Below are positions 37,893 to 50,770 of a DNA stretch of 64,000 nt, piece after piece. Position 1 is the first letter of the stretch. Every line of letters begins with the position of its first letter. This DNA is from Epiperipatus broadwayi (taxonomy: Eukaryota; Onychophora; Udeonychophora; Euonychophora; Peripatidae), in contig JAQFVV010012988.1 of NCBI GenBank assembly GCA_028023455.1, positions 60,001 to 124,000 of the forward strand. The letters run 5' to 3'. A model generated the notes under the pieces. It had not been told where the DNA came from, searched no databases, and was given only the letters and a program-made list of their open reading frames with translations. The position numbers and the translations under genes were made by a program.

Positions 37893-40800
37893 AAATGACC
37901 AAATTATAACTTCAAGAGAGAAAGCACTAACAGGGCACCAAATTGTAACTTTAACAAAACAGCTATACTGATTTGATGGAGTCATAGATTTATAAATTAT
38001 GAATTTATAAAGGAAACAATTTATTAACTTCTAAAATAATTTTAACTTGTAAAATATCGAGATTTGTCTTTCTTCTCAAATTAAATGATTTCCTAAATTA
38101 AGCCAGCCAAATTGCAACTCACAAAAGGTAATGAATTGATTTGACTATCACATTCTTGTAAATAACAGTCACATGAATCAAACACAGCTGTTTTTACATC
38201 TCACAAGGATATTAAATAAAATGCAAATCCCCTACTGCTTATACTTAGGATTCGATAATGGCTTTGGTAACTCATGCTGAGAACACCAAGAATTATACTA
38301 ATAATAAACATTATAAACTATTACCAGTAAGCTAAGACAGGAAGAGAAACCTCGACTCACAACACTTTAATGATCTCGATATTTCCCACTTAAATCACCA
38401 ACATCATAGTTACAATTAATTTATTTCCAACAATAACTTCTCTACACTTTCCTCCTTCAATGAACTTTACTGTCTTTAATTTCTCCTCACTGTTGTATTA
38501 TCATGATAAAATGTGCATGAAATAAACAGTTAATCTTATCGATTTAATTAATTTATAAAACAACATTAATTCTATAACAATACATTCATGAGCTCTTAAT
38601 TTAAAATTGAAAAATTATAGTTTCAGGGTTTGAATCAGGAATGTAAAATTTTTATTGGTGATTTTACGAATTTATTGTTGACCAATGAATGTTATCTCAG
38701 CAATTATAACTTAAGTAGACATATGCTTGATCTCAAAGCTAATATCTGCATTTCATCAACCAATAATAATAAACTCTCATAAATTACTAAACAGTTAACT
38801 AAAATAGAATATTCTACCAACTTTAAATTTTGAACTAGATTACTATCGACTAGGACCAAATTTGAATACCAGGAGTGGGAAAAGGGATTTCATGTCTAGT
38901 CAAGATATTAGTCAATAACATGATAAGTTCATAAAAATGAAAATAATAATTAATTTAAAAGTAGATCTTTTTCCAGATGTTTGCAGTGTAACCATAATAA
39001 TTTGTAAAGCAAGTTATGAATGTTTTTTTAAAGCAAATTTCGGATTTCATGAGAAAATATCAATTCAATAATGACACCCTTATAATGTGTCTATACCTGG
39101 ATAAGTTTTAAAACATTTATTCACGATTGCATATTATTAAGATTTCTGGATTGTGTGGATACCAAAACACTAAGACACAATACCAAATTTTAATTAACAC
39201 ATAACATTTATTAACAAATCAAGTTGAAAAATTACAAATTTGAATTTAACATAATATCATAGCAATCCAATTAATAAAACAAAGTAATATTTACAATAAA
39301 TTTACAATCACTATGGAGAATACTATTCCTCATTTGTGCTTAATAAGACATTTCCACATTGCATGTCTCTATCAACCATAGCTTTTCATGGACTTAGATA
39401 AAATAAAAAATATCTCAACCAGTTATATTTATGCTGGTTTAAAATGTTTTCCTTGGAGGCAAGCCCAAATAGTTATCTACAGTAACAGCATTTAAAATAA
39501 GCAAAATTATAAAGTAACTTTTAACTGATTGTACTTATCAGTAAAAATATATGCCTTTTGATGCTACTGACTTTACAAGCCAAATGTTATACATTATTTC
39601 ATTAATCTTTAATAGTCACACCAATCTAACTAACTACTTAGGTTTAAACCCACAACTAATAATTACTCTTTTAAATCATAGCTTGTCTGTTCATTTTGTA
39701 TGTTAACTTTCCAACTCTAAAGTAGATAATTGTTCCAGAGGTCACACTCATGCATTTACATACACTTAATGCTTTCTATGTCCCAACATGAGTAATAAAC
39801 AATTAACCCTACCATTCCAGCTGCGACTTGATTTTGTTATGAGCTGATTATGGTGCTTATTTAGGCTTTTAACATTAACTTTAAATTTTAAAAAATTATA
39901 GGTCTTATACATGATAGTGAGCAAAGCTCAGCCAAGCCATTATAAACTCAATACACACTTAAAATCTAAAAGTGCCCTGAAGTAGGTAATGCACTTATAA
40001 GAACTACATAATGACAAAACATTAAGTTAACAAATTCTTACACAATGAAAATGGGCTACAAAATATATCCCTAAGGAAAATAAGACCATGAAACAATACA
40101 TCTGTGATGGCATGAAACCAGAGGGTGCTCCTATTACCCGAAGGCTATAAAATATGTTAGGACTCAGTCACAACACATAAAAATATGGGAATGCACCTAT
40201 CATTACTATAACTATAACATATAATATTTCTCTTATAAGATATATTTACAATGGAGCTGGGGATACACCCTCAATCTCTTAATATATGATTAAAATACCT
40301 GATACCTATAATCATGTGAGACCTATGCTCAGCCTCAACCCTCAAGGCAGTGATAACTTGGTATACCTTGGACAAACCATGGTCATTTACAAATGTTACT
40401 TATCCTGAGATAACAGGGTTTGGACTCCCACTAAATATTATATTAATGTATAAAACTGATAACGCAATAATAGCCAAATTAGACTAAAAAAAATTATCTG
40501 AGACTTAAATAATTACGAAATAAGAAATGTGCATCACTTTCTCAACATATACTTAAATCTCTCATCACCCAGGGCATAGCAATATCAAAATATTATATAA
40601 GTAATAAAATAAAGCATTAATAATATCAATATTTATTGGTAAGCATAAAAATAAAATTTTATATATCCGTGAACTTCTCATGTAAACATTTCAAACTTTT
40701 ACACAGAAAAGTTATTTATATTATGGAAGCATCAAAATTAAACTATAGCAATATATAAAGAAGAAGACATATTTTACCCTACTATGACCTAAATTTAATT

Positions 40801-41160
40801 CCAGGTATATTCATTAATATATCCCAAATAATAAACACTAAAGTAAAATAGGCTTTCAATACACATAATAAATCAATGAATGATAAAAATTATATTTAAA
40901 AAGTCCTCAGCACACTCTATAACTTATGATCTTTTCATTCACTGTGACAATTTAGCATGATCAGCTTCCTCCATACAATTATTTAAAGTTAGTCTGTGCA
41001 TATTATAGATGCACACACATGACAATATCCAAACATGAAAACCCCCAAATAGTCATAATTCCTTGATGCAGGATTATTCCAAAATTGCACAATTATTTAA
41101 TATCGTTTTTTAATTTATAAAATTAATATTCTTATCAAGCAACTGTATTATTTGGTACTA
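37893..41160. other. Long non-coding stretch
   Basis: About 3.3 kb with no gene, RNA or strong repeat recognised. Confidence 0.45.
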
Positions 41161-41220
41161 GTACATATAATACACCCCACCACTTGATGGTGCTGTTTTT
41201 CATCCAATGTACATCAATAT
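41161..41220 (+). repeat. Inverted-repeat partner (left) of 45964-46023
   Basis: GTACATATAATACACCCCAC and CACTTGATGGTGCTG, then CATCCAATGTACATCAATAT: the reverse complement of 45964-46023 with a few differences. A related CACTTGATGGTGATGTATT lies at 41281. Confidence 0.7.
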
Positions 41221-41929
41221 GCTGTTTCAGCGACCTAACTTACGGCTAACAATACAACTGTTGCTGTAGCTGTAATAGGCCACTTGATGGTGATGTATTC
41301 TATGCTTTACATAATGAAATACCATGCTCATTGTGCTGCAAAAGTATTCTTCAAGTTAGTGCAATTGACCTATCACTACAGTATGATTTGATGGTAGCCA
41401 TATTTTAAGTATGCGAAACTCTTAAAATATTCATTAATGAAAAATTGTGAGAAAACTTAATTGAAGTAGTAGTAGTACAAAGTAAGAATTGTCAGCCCAT
41501 CGCATGGGTTTTTTTACAATTTGTAACAACACAACTGTGAAAGGTTAAGTTGAAATCAGTGTTCACCAAGTTCATGTGAAAATGCACATTTTCATATGAA
41601 TAGGTGCGAGAATAAAACAATGGCGACTGCAAATGTAAAAAATTCAATGAAGCTAAGTGAATTACCATTTAAGACACTGTTTATTTTTTTTTTTTATTTG
41701 TGCCAAAATATTTATAACTTGTATTTTTTATTCAATAAATGTTCTAATTATTTCATGGAAAATTGTTGTTATTATTTACATAATTGAAAAGAAAAGTAAA
41801 ACCACTTTCCATCGAAAAACAAACTGTAGGTTTATTAAAAACAAAATGTTTAAGGATTTCTTAAAAAGCATAAAATTAAGCAATAACTTCTCAAGGTAGT
41901 ATAGATGTTAAAAAAAATAATCAAAGAAA

Positions 41930-42018
41930 TCGATAATTAAAAGTCAAACCAACCCACTTCCACCATCTAAAAATAAAGAATAACTTTGCAGTAGCATAAA
42001 TGTTATATATATATATAT
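41930..42018 (+). repeat. R3 dispersed repeat unit
   Basis: R3 reads GATAATTAAAA..CAAACCAACC, CTTCCACCATCTAAAAATAA, TTGCAGTAGCATAAATG and ends in an AT run. Other copies: 44510-44660 and 45578-45880. Confidence 0.75.
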
Positions 42019-44509
42019 TGTGCCAGGCACGTTTGATGTGGCCAAGCACAAGTTAAGGTTAAATGAATAAATGGTCTAAAATATTTAAATAGTCATTAAA
42101 GAGGGAGGGGTTATACAATTTATATAGTCAATATTCATTATAAATTGAGAGAGAGAACTGTGGCAATAATATAAACTCACAAACACTTATGTTTAAAGCC
42201 GATATTTAAAGGCTTAGAAATATGAATTTGTAATTTGATTTTTGTTTATTTTTATTATTTTTTTTTAAAGAGAAAGAAACTCCAAAATGTAATTATAATT
42301 TTGAAGATTTTTGTTTTGTTTGTTAAAAGAAATGCTAACACATTTATTTACAATTTGTCAGTAGTATTTCTTTATTTTTTTTTTGTGAGTGCTTACAATC
42401 AATGTAAAAGGGAGAATTTAACATACTATTATTTAAAAATATTTAGAAATAATTTCAAAATCAGAGTTGTAATAAATATTTTTCTCTTCAGTTGCATTTG
42501 AACAAGGGAGTGGGGGCATTGTCTTAAATTTAGAAAAAGCCTAAAGGCATTCTGGTTTCCTGTCCACTCTAAAATAATTTTAACTGGACAAAAGATTTTA
42601 ATTAAACTTGTGATAATGCGTGGAGAGAGGAATGTTCAAGTTATGTAAAACAGTTTTTTGTTAAAACAAAAAAAACTTCGATTGTGATATTGAAAATAAT
42701 AAGTAAAAAGATGTTATCATTTATTGAAATTGTCATCAGAGATATTGAAATCTGAATGGATATAAAGAAAACTAATTGGAAATTAATTTTTGAGATCACT
42801 TGGGCGATTACATTGGAATGTTTTATGAATTGGCTAAACCAATTAGTAAAACTAAAACTAATTCAATAAGATTTAATTATTTAATTTTGTGTCGTGGAGG
42901 GGATACCTGAATTGAGATTGTATTGAGGGGGGAGAGATCTGTTCTGAAGTTGTGAGAGGGCAGTTTACCTTTACTTTCCAAAAAGGGCAGTTTACCTTTG
43001 ATTTTTCAAAGGGAGCACTTCACTTTTGTCTTGCTGTTTAAAAAGGCAAATCTTATTGGGAGCCTATTTCTAATTTTGAGAAGCTAATGCTATTCTGGGA
43101 AACACGCAAAGTCATGCAACTTTTTAATCATGCTGATTCCGATACCTGATAAGCCAAAAGATTTATTCTAATCAAAAGAAAAAGAAATAATACTCATTTC
43201 GTCATTCTAAATCAATGGACATTAATCCAGGTCATCATTAGAATAATATAGCAGTTAACCAGTCAGTTGATTCTGATGGAAGCGTAACTACAACATGCCA
43301 TCGAAGCCTGCAGTTAACTTAGGATTCATAAAACAAGAGAGGATGATCTATAGTGTTTAATATCCTGTTTAATATCTGTCTCTCCAACTTAAAGATGCCA
43401 ATCAAGCATTCACCTGCATATAAAATGATTATGGAGTAGAAGCTCACTTCAGCACGTCCGTCCAGTTCCACTCCTGCTGTCCCAACACAATGTAAAAGCC
43501 GAGATCACTAAACACCAAAATGATGATGACTAATTCTACTAACTTGTACCACTGTCAAGTCCAGCTCTTGTTGTAGTCGATGAACAGATAAACCACCCAC
43601 TCAAAACCCATAGAAGAACGAAGCCTACAAACTTTGTCAGGTATACTATTATTTTTTGTATGTGTGTGTTTATTTTATAACAAGTTAATACCCACTTCAT
43701 AAATATGTTTATGTAAATACGCAAACCAATACACCTTGTATGTAACAGTAATTTTTCCTTATTTGTTTAATACATGTGTGTGAGTTTATAATCCACAGCC
43801 ACTAACTCTCCCATATTAATTATTTAATATACTTTTATTATTAAGAAAGAAATTTCCTTTATTTAGTTTAACAATTAATTCGACAAGTATTTCTATATGC
43901 TTATAATTTGTTTTATCAAAATAATTTATGTATTGTATGATTTTCGTTATATATGTATTCAATTTGGGAACTTTGATTTTATATTTATGTTATAAATGGT
44001 AGGGGATATTGGGTTAATAAAAGATATTATAATTCTAAAGTGACTTCTGACATATATATATATTTTATCATTTACTTTCTCTAACTCCCATATTAATTAG
44101 TTATGCAAGTTTTCCGATCCCCATTCTTTTAACTGAGTATAAGAGTATGCTGAGCTAGTGAATGGGATACCTTCTTACCGAGTCCTAAATCTTTATTTTT
44201 ACGAGGTTTCTTATTTATTATTTTTGTATGAATAATTATTTAACGGCACATATGCCCTAATGTTATTTGAACTTGCATATCCTTTCAGGAGGAGAGTTAA
44301 ATTTCCTTCTGAGAGTGGCACAAGAGGTTGGTTTATAGTCATCCCCCAAAGGTATGTAAAAATCAATCTTTCTATAAGTATCTTCTCTGTCCGTAGCACT
44401 ATTACGATAAGTCTTAAAATTTCCTCTTACTTCGGCATGTTGCCATATTTCTTGTCATGTTTGATTTATGCGCATGCTCATATTAATGGAGTAAACGTTA
44501 ACCGATATA
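42019..44509 (+). mobile_element. Possible LTR-type insertion within R3
   Basis: The left edge TGTGCCAGGC follows an AT run that ends one R3 unit, and R3-type sequence resumes at about 44510. The interior is richer in G+C than its surroundings at 42880-43650 and has a plus-strand CCAAT (43398-43402), TATAAAA (43419-43425) and an initiator-like TCACTT (43444). TGGCACA at 44316-44322 would complete a 7-bp inverted terminal repeat, but it is not followed by an AT run. The right edge is therefore unresolved, and no coding frame supports the call. Confidence 0.4.
43398..43450 (+). promoter_or_regulatory. CCAAT-TATA-initiator promoter-like cluster
   Basis: GCCAATCAAG, then GCATATAAAATG 21 bases on, then TCACTTCAG about 25 bases after TATA. 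The layout is like that at 26145-26205 on the opposite strand, which is why I consider an LTR. Confidence 0.4.
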
Positions 44510-44660
44510 ATATATATAAAGTTAAAAGATGATAATTAAAAAGAAAACCAACCCCCCCCTCTGCCATTTAAAAACAAAGTATTTGTTTCTTAAAAATGAA
44601 ACAACCCCCGTCCACCATCTAATAAATAAAGAAAAACTTTTCAGTACCATAAATGTTAAA
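44510..44660 (+). repeat. R3 repeat, expanded copy
   Basis: GATGATAATTAAAAAGAAAA, CCAACCCCCCCCTCTGCC, AACAACCCCCGTCCACCATC and TTTTCAGTACCATAAATG: R3 with an additional internal unit. Confidence 0.7.
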
Positions 44661-44670
44661 TATATATACA

Positions 44671-45565
44671 CACCTGGGTCTAATCTTATGCAGATTATTT
44701 TAATGTGATTTTGAAGTTATGTAATTCATGTTTCTTCTTAATCTCTTTTATATTTCACTATATTTATTAGATATCAAGAAATTTAAATTATTAATAACCT
44801 ATTTTGACTTGAAATACTTTTGTTTCCAAAAATATAACGTTATATTAGCAGCTAACATGAATATGGCCTGAAGATGTATTTAAAATCTTAGCTTCTATGT
44901 AAATAACCTACTTATACTAATGAGTAAATAATAATAATAGATTTATATGTATGTAAATATCACAATAAATATTCAAAAATTTTAAACTTTTAAAACGTAT
45001 TTTGTTAGATATTAACAGAGATAAAAAAAAATTTAGAATAAATAATAACGAAGATTTTATTGATTTTATAAACTGAAAATAATCTTTCTGGTGATAATGT
45101 ATAATTTTTTTTGTTTTGATTGCGATCTCATTTTTTTAATATAGAAAAAGAAAACCATTAACACAGCTCAAGACTGACAGTGGTGCTAGTTGTACATCAC
45201 ATCACGAATCTGATTTCTTACTAGTTCACAAATGAACGCATATTGTCAAATAGCAGTAATGATTAAAATATGTATGAAAAATGTAAAATTAAATACTGGA
45301 ATTAATAAAAAAAAAGTTAAAAAAGTTTGTCTTGTATTAATTTTTTTCAAATATTTGAAATTTTTTATTAGTCATACTTTATTTCCTTATTTTTTTAATG
45401 CAAATTTTAAAGTAATTTTTCCTTGTTGCTTTGCTTTTATCCAACTTCTGAAATTACTGGAACATATCCCCCATTTTTCAAGGTAAGTTACATTTATTTT
45501 TGTGCGATTTCTTTTGTGCACGTTTTCTGAGGAACCTATCTACTGCATAAAATGAGACCCAGGTG
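44671..45565. mobile_element. 895-bp element with 23-bp terminal inverted repeats
   Basis: Left end CACCTGGGTCTAATCTTATG-CAG; the right end is its reverse complement with two mismatches. Both edges lie in TATATATA words, and R3 sequence stands on both sides, so this looks like an insertion into an R3 AT run. The interior (an 84-codon frame at 45232-45486 and low-complexity DNA) encodes no recognisable transposase. A non-autonomous DNA transposon is the simplest reading; the superfamily is not recognised. Confidence 0.7.
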
Positions 45566-45577
45566 TATATATAAAAC

Positions 45578-45880
45578 AGTAAAATTATGATAATTAAAAA
45601 TCAAACCAACCACCTTCCACCATCCAAAAATAAAAAAGAACTTTTCGGTTGCATAAATGTTAACAATATATGTATAAAGTAAAAAGATGATAATTAAAAA
45701 GAAAACAACCCCCCCCCCCTCCACCATCTAAAAATAAAATGTTTGTTTTTTAAAAATCAAACCAATCCCCTTCCACCATCTAAAAACAAAGTGTTTGTTT
45801 TTTAAAAATCAAACCAACTCCCTTCCACCACCTAAAAATAAAGAACTTTTCAGTAGCATAAATGTTAAAAATATATATAT
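45578..45880 (+). repeat. R3 repeat with 52-bp minisatellite expansion
   Basis: One R3 unit (45578-45670) is followed by a second in which CCACCATCTAAAAA recurs at 45721, 45773 and (as CCACCACC) 45825, spaced 52 bases. It ends in the usual CAGTAGCATAAATGTTAAAA and AT run. Confidence 0.8.
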
Positions 45881-45963
45881 AAATTTTCCAAATTTACAAA
45901 ATTAAAAATATAAATTTATAAAATTTACCGTATTTTAACCGTATCAGCTTCCAGTGAACATGT

Positions 45964-46023
45964 ATATTGATGTGCATTGGGTGAAAACCAGTGCCATCAA
46001 GTGGTGGAGGGTATTATATGTAC
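45964..46023 (-). repeat. Inverted-repeat partner (right) of 41161-41220
   Basis: Reverse complement of 41161-41220 with scattered mismatches, 4.7 kb away. Together they flank the R3/LTR-like/TIR cluster. Confidence 0.7.
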
Positions 46024-48300
46024 TAATAATACATAATAATATGAGGTTTCCATGATTTTCTCATAAAGCTTTCAATATTTAAAAGTGCACTTAATCTAAA
46101 AGTTGACACTCAAAATTATTCACAAGTTTAGCAGCACTGAAATGAACTCTGTCATTCTATGACATTATAAGTTTGATAATTTATATTAAATATATCCAGC
46201 TCAGCATTAATTATTATTACAATAAATTTACTATTTTATTTACCACTTTCACTTATTCAAATTTATTTTCCCAATCATTTGTAAATACTTTAAAATTTAT
46301 TTCATACAAGAAACAGTCTTTTTTCATGATAGAAAATTAAAATGTGGGCAGCTTGACCCCTACTCTGAAATTGTCTTAGCAAAAGTACAATATTATAGGT
46401 AATATTCGCATTTAAGTCTTTACCTTCTCTTGCTTAAATAAAGCCATTCAAATATTTTAAATAACATAACAGTTCTAACAAAATAATTATCAAAGAAAAT
46501 TAATACCTGTGATTCTTCATGCTGTGAAAAGCAGAAAGTCCATTTTGGATGCATTATCCATTGATCAATCACACAGAAATTGTCTATCTTTGGGATCTGA
46601 TTCATGATTAATTTTAGAGACAAAAACGCATATCTGGCTTGGAAATTTACTTCTACGTATTTATAAACAATAAAATTGTATTTCTTGCTGCAAACTTTAG
46701 CAAAATATTAGGTGTAAAAGGTGCAAACAAGCAGGGAATACGAAGAACCACAGAACAAAAACAGAGTAGAGCCACCAGAACAACAAGAAAAGAGCAGAAC
46801 AATTCCTCAAAATTGTGCATAGGCTTGTTATAATCTTTGGTTGTCACTAATCTTCAAATCCACCTCCTTGACTGTTTACCCCTGGTATTAAATTTTGATT
46901 GATTATTACACCCAATTTTGATATTTATTATTCACACTATTGCTTGAAACTTTTACAGTTTTAAGTTGTATATAAAAAAAAATCAAGATAGAATGTAGCA
47001 AACTGAAAGTGATTTTTATAATTTAAAATAATGGGTTAATTTAACTTAAAATTTTATGACTGTATATTATCAAATATTATTTGAAATTAATATCAAATTG
47101 TAGTCCTTTCAATTTGCGTTCAAATGATACCTTACACAATGCAGGAAAATTTATAATTGTCCAATAAATAAAATTTCATTTATACCACCACACACACTGC
47201 TCACACACTTATAGCCTTTCTAGCTAACTATTGAGATTACACCTAGCACAAACCTATTAAACAATCTTAAATTTACGTCTTTAATCATATAAATTGACTA
47301 CTGAATTGTATATGACTATTTGCAAGCTAAAATTTATGATATAAACTTACATCCTCGACCTCTTTAATTATCTACATTATTTTAGCAAATAAATATTACT
47401 TGTCAATTTTAACATTTAAACCCCCCCCTCCACTTCTAAGGTACCACATCCAATCTCAACAATTAATGCACATTTAAATCTATTGTGTGTTAAACTTTAA
47501 ACTGCCTTTATACATCTAAACCCAAATTATTCTTTTTTTTTTAAATACTGTACATCCACGATTTCTTTAAACATTATATGTCTACTACAAGCTTTCCAAT
47601 CCCTATGATTAGTATAAATTACTGTTAGTTGTGAATTCTTTAATTTACCAGATTTCTTCTGTGAGAAAAAATTTTCTTTATTAAAGACTTGAAATGAGGA
47701 GAAAAAGGTTTACACTTTATGGCTAATTATTCCAATGTATAAATATATAAAATGCACTAGTAAGAACACAGAAAGCGGAAGACAAAGAATCTAATCAGTC
47801 CATAGATGGAGCTCTTACTGGAAAATCATCCTCCTCACAGGTCGCACAGAATGGCTCAGAAAGGTTGGTTTTGCAGCAGTGAAAGGTGCCTTTTATACTT
47901 ATTTGGCCCTTTAAATGCCTTATTTTGCTGCTAATATACTCTTTCATTCACTAAATGTCAATTTTAGTGAATTTTTAACACAATTTCCCTATGTCTACCT
48001 TGTGCTTATCAGCATTTAACTACCTCATCCCCTTCCCTGTTTGGTGGGTGGTTCAACTGTTTCATGGACCATAAAGAGTTCATTCCCTCTTAGTCTTTTA
48101 AATATTTCTCTTACTCCAATTCCCTGTCACTCAGAACTTGTTTATAAAGTTTTTGTGTGCTGTTCCAATTATTTAGGCTATTTTTAACGATCTTTTCTTT
48201 TCAGACCCCCCCCACCTCTGGGGTAACTACCCACCTAAAATTGCACTCAATCTTTTCATTATTCAACTAAAATTATTAATAACAAGTTTTCCAGTGTTTT
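46024..48300. other. Non-coding stretch
   Basis: No gene recognised. A 64-codon Lys/Arg/Gln-rich frame (46639-46833) and C-rich patches (47408, 48205) were noted without support. Confidence 0.45.
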
Positions 48301-48911
48301 TTTTTTTTTGCTTTTACATCAATCTATTTATTTTTACCAGTTCAAAATTGTTTTCATTTTACTTTTCATTTTTTCAAACAGGTTAAAGATGGTTACTGCC
48401 TCTAGCGGAAAATATATGCAGAGTCCCAAACAACGTGAACTAAAATCTTCAAAATCACCCAGAGTTTATCCAAATCGAATTTCAAACAAAACTTGACTAA
48501 AAATATCATCACCAAAGAACCAAGTACAATGGGGAAAACTAAAATTACTCACCTACAAAGGACAAAAATCAGCCTGTTGCACCTAAGCATAACTCAGAAA
48601 CCTTCTCATTCATCCCTGATATCTCTAAAGACTTAAGATATAGCAATTCCTTTAAAGTTAATGACACATATGGATCCTCCTATTAATCCACCAAGGCAAC
48701 CAAGCCTATCAACATTGCTCCTTACTAAAGACTCTTCTTTGTTTGGACTACACATCTTTTCCATATCCTCTTCCCATTTCATATGTATCCCCTTCCCCAA
48801 CATCATATTGTACTTGAATTTCATTTTACCATGTAGTCATCTCTTTTTAAACCTTTTAACTGTTGTGTATTTTGTCTTTTGGTGAATAAGAGCTTTCATC
48901 ACTGAGAAAAA
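48301..48911. other. Unassigned, somewhat less AT-rich stretch
   Basis: A 62-codon plus frame (48308-48496) ends in a basic Ser/Lys-rich segment (SPKQRELKSSKSPRVY), and neighbouring frames are broken. It could be a remnant of a mobile-element ORF, but I recognise no domain. Confidence 0.3.
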
Positions 48912-49383
48912 AAGTATGTGGCTAAGTGCTTTCGAAGGACAAGGTCCTCATATTCATAGCCATTTTGTAAATAAATAGGCTGGTTAAAAGTGATGCAAAT
49001 TTATGTAAATGAGGTAGTTACATATTCCATTTTCTGGAGATCTTATAATCTTTTCTGTATATAGAGTTATTATCTTTAATGATAAAGTAAGCTTCCTTTA
49101 TTTTTCTTTTAAGATCATGTCACTCTCTGCAAACAACCACTGGTCTTTAGGTTGGCAGTTATACTCATATAATAAAACACTAACAGAGCCTTCTTGTAGA
49201 TCAGTTTTTGCACAGCACTGCAGTTCAGCTGGTCATGATGACCAATCAAAAGACCCAGTGGTTGTTTGCAGAGAATGACACAATCTTAAAAAAAAAATAA
49301 AGGAAGGTTATTTTATCACTAAAGGTAACTTTATAAACAGAAAATACTTTTGTTATAAGATCTCCAGGAAATGAAATACTTAA

Positions 49384-49397
49384 CTACCTCATTTACA
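49384..49397. repeat. Target-site duplication, left (R1 insertion)
   Basis: CTACCTCATTTACA; repeated exactly at 49909-49922. Confidence 0.85.
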
Positions 49398-49908
49398 TTT
49401 GAAATACCAGGCACTCTTAAACCTGGAGCCAAATTGTAAATATAGGGGAATTGAACTCAGACTTTCAAGCCACTTCACAATCCACACTATCACATACTAC
49501 TGATACACATGACCACACACATGGAGAAAAGATAAATAATCACCAATATGTGTATTTCATGCTAAACCAGCACTCATCAGTTAGTTCAGATTACCATCTC
49601 CCACAGCATGGGATTTAGGAATTTTACCATCAGATTTTCAATGGAATGGATTGCTGAAGAGTTAGAGGTTGGAGTAGGTTGAAGCCTGTAAAATGTAAGG
49701 ATTTACTATCTTAATATAAACTGAGCACTGATTATATATATATGCATGGAGATGGTAATCTGGACCAAATGATGGGTGCTGGTTTAGCACAAAATACATA
49801 TATTGGTAGATTATTTATCCTTTCTGCATGTGTGGTAATGTGTATCAGTAGTGTAAGATACTGTGTATAGCAAAGTGGCTTGAAAATCTGAGTTCAAATA
49901 CCCTATAT
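49398..49908. mobile_element. R1 element inserted in the foldback
   Basis: 511 bp bounded by exact 14-bp repeats, giving the true edges of an R1 insertion: it starts TTTGAAATACCAGGCACTC and ends GAGTTCAAATACCCTATAT. Its two arms (about 200 bp each) are imperfect inverted copies sharing GAACTCAGA, CAGCACTCATCAGTT, GATTACCATCTCC and AATCAGTGCTCAG words. A long target duplication suggests LINE-type target-primed integration rather than a cut-and-paste transposase. No open frame of note. Confidence 0.8.
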
Positions 49909-49922
49909 CTACCTCATTTACA
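49909..49922. repeat. Target-site duplication, right (R1 insertion)
   Basis: Exact copy of 49384-49397. Confidence 0.85.
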
Positions 49923-50012
49923 AAAATATGCATCGCTCTTAACCAACCTTTATTTACAAGATGACTATGAATGTGAGGACCTCAGCCCACGAAAGCACTT
50001 AGCCACATACTT

Positions 50013-50770
50013 GGATTCATATATTTAATTTATATCCAATCTACAGTATTAAGATTTCTTTGTCTTCAGCTTTGTGTGCTCATGCATTTTAGCGCATTTT
50101 GTATATTTATTAAGTACTGCATTATAGATTATAAAAACATTGCGCTATATAAAAAATGTCTTGTTTACATATGTTTAATTATGAGAATGATGTATAGTAA
50201 ATTCTAGAAATTTCATTGGCATCATTCATTTACGTAGTAAAAAAGTAATTTAAAGTGATCAATTAATAGTAAAAAAGTAATTTAAAGTGATCAAGTAATA
50301 ACTTCACGCTCTTCATTTCAAACACTTCAGATTTGCCCATACATATACGGTTGGGTCGAAAATATAGGTGGATTCATTCTATATTTTCTTAAAGACTTTA
50401 TCTTGGGTTTGAAAAAGTGGGAGTATTCATTTATATAGAGACATCTGTAAAGCGCATGTGTATTAGCTTATTAAGCTTATTGATATTATAGATTATAAAA
50501 ACATCGCGCTATATAAAAAATAAATGTCTTGTTTCAATATTAATATATATATAAAGATAATAATTAAATAGAGAGGTATATAAAGATATATATATATGGG
50601 GGCATATAAATAATGATTATAAGCTAGATTATATATATAAAATGTAAAATTATAAGTTCATGTATATTTGTATCCATGTACTTGTATTGTGCATAGAGGC
50701 AAAACTATCTATATAGTAGCATTATAAAGAATGATGATCATGTGATGTTTAGTGATTTACTTGTATTTGT
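50013..50770. repeat. Short local direct repeats
   Basis: A 32-bp unit AGTAAAAAAGTAATTTAAAG-TGATCAA is duplicated at 50236 and 50268. A longer direct repeat (ATTATAGATTATAAAAACAT...GCGCTATATAAAAAA...GTCTTGTTT) occurs at about 50112-50166 and 50484-50533. No gene. Confidence 0.65.

Larger units (their letters stand above)
48912..50012. mobile_element. Foldback element (about 576 bp) interrupted by R1
   Basis: The left arm begins AAGTATGTGGCTAAGTGCTT and the right arm ends AAGCACTTAGCCACATACTT. Arms continue through GAGGACCT..., ATTCATAG and CTCTGCAAACAACCACTGG (49123-49143 facing 49256-49276), leaving a loop near 110 bases. Removing the R1 insertion (49398-49908) and one copy of its target duplication restores continuous arm pairing. 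No coding capacity. Confidence 0.85.

Noticed and set aside
46639-46847. Overlapping frames on both strands (one basic, one hydrophobic)
   Set aside because: Typical sense/antisense shadow pair; neither has a recognisable domain.
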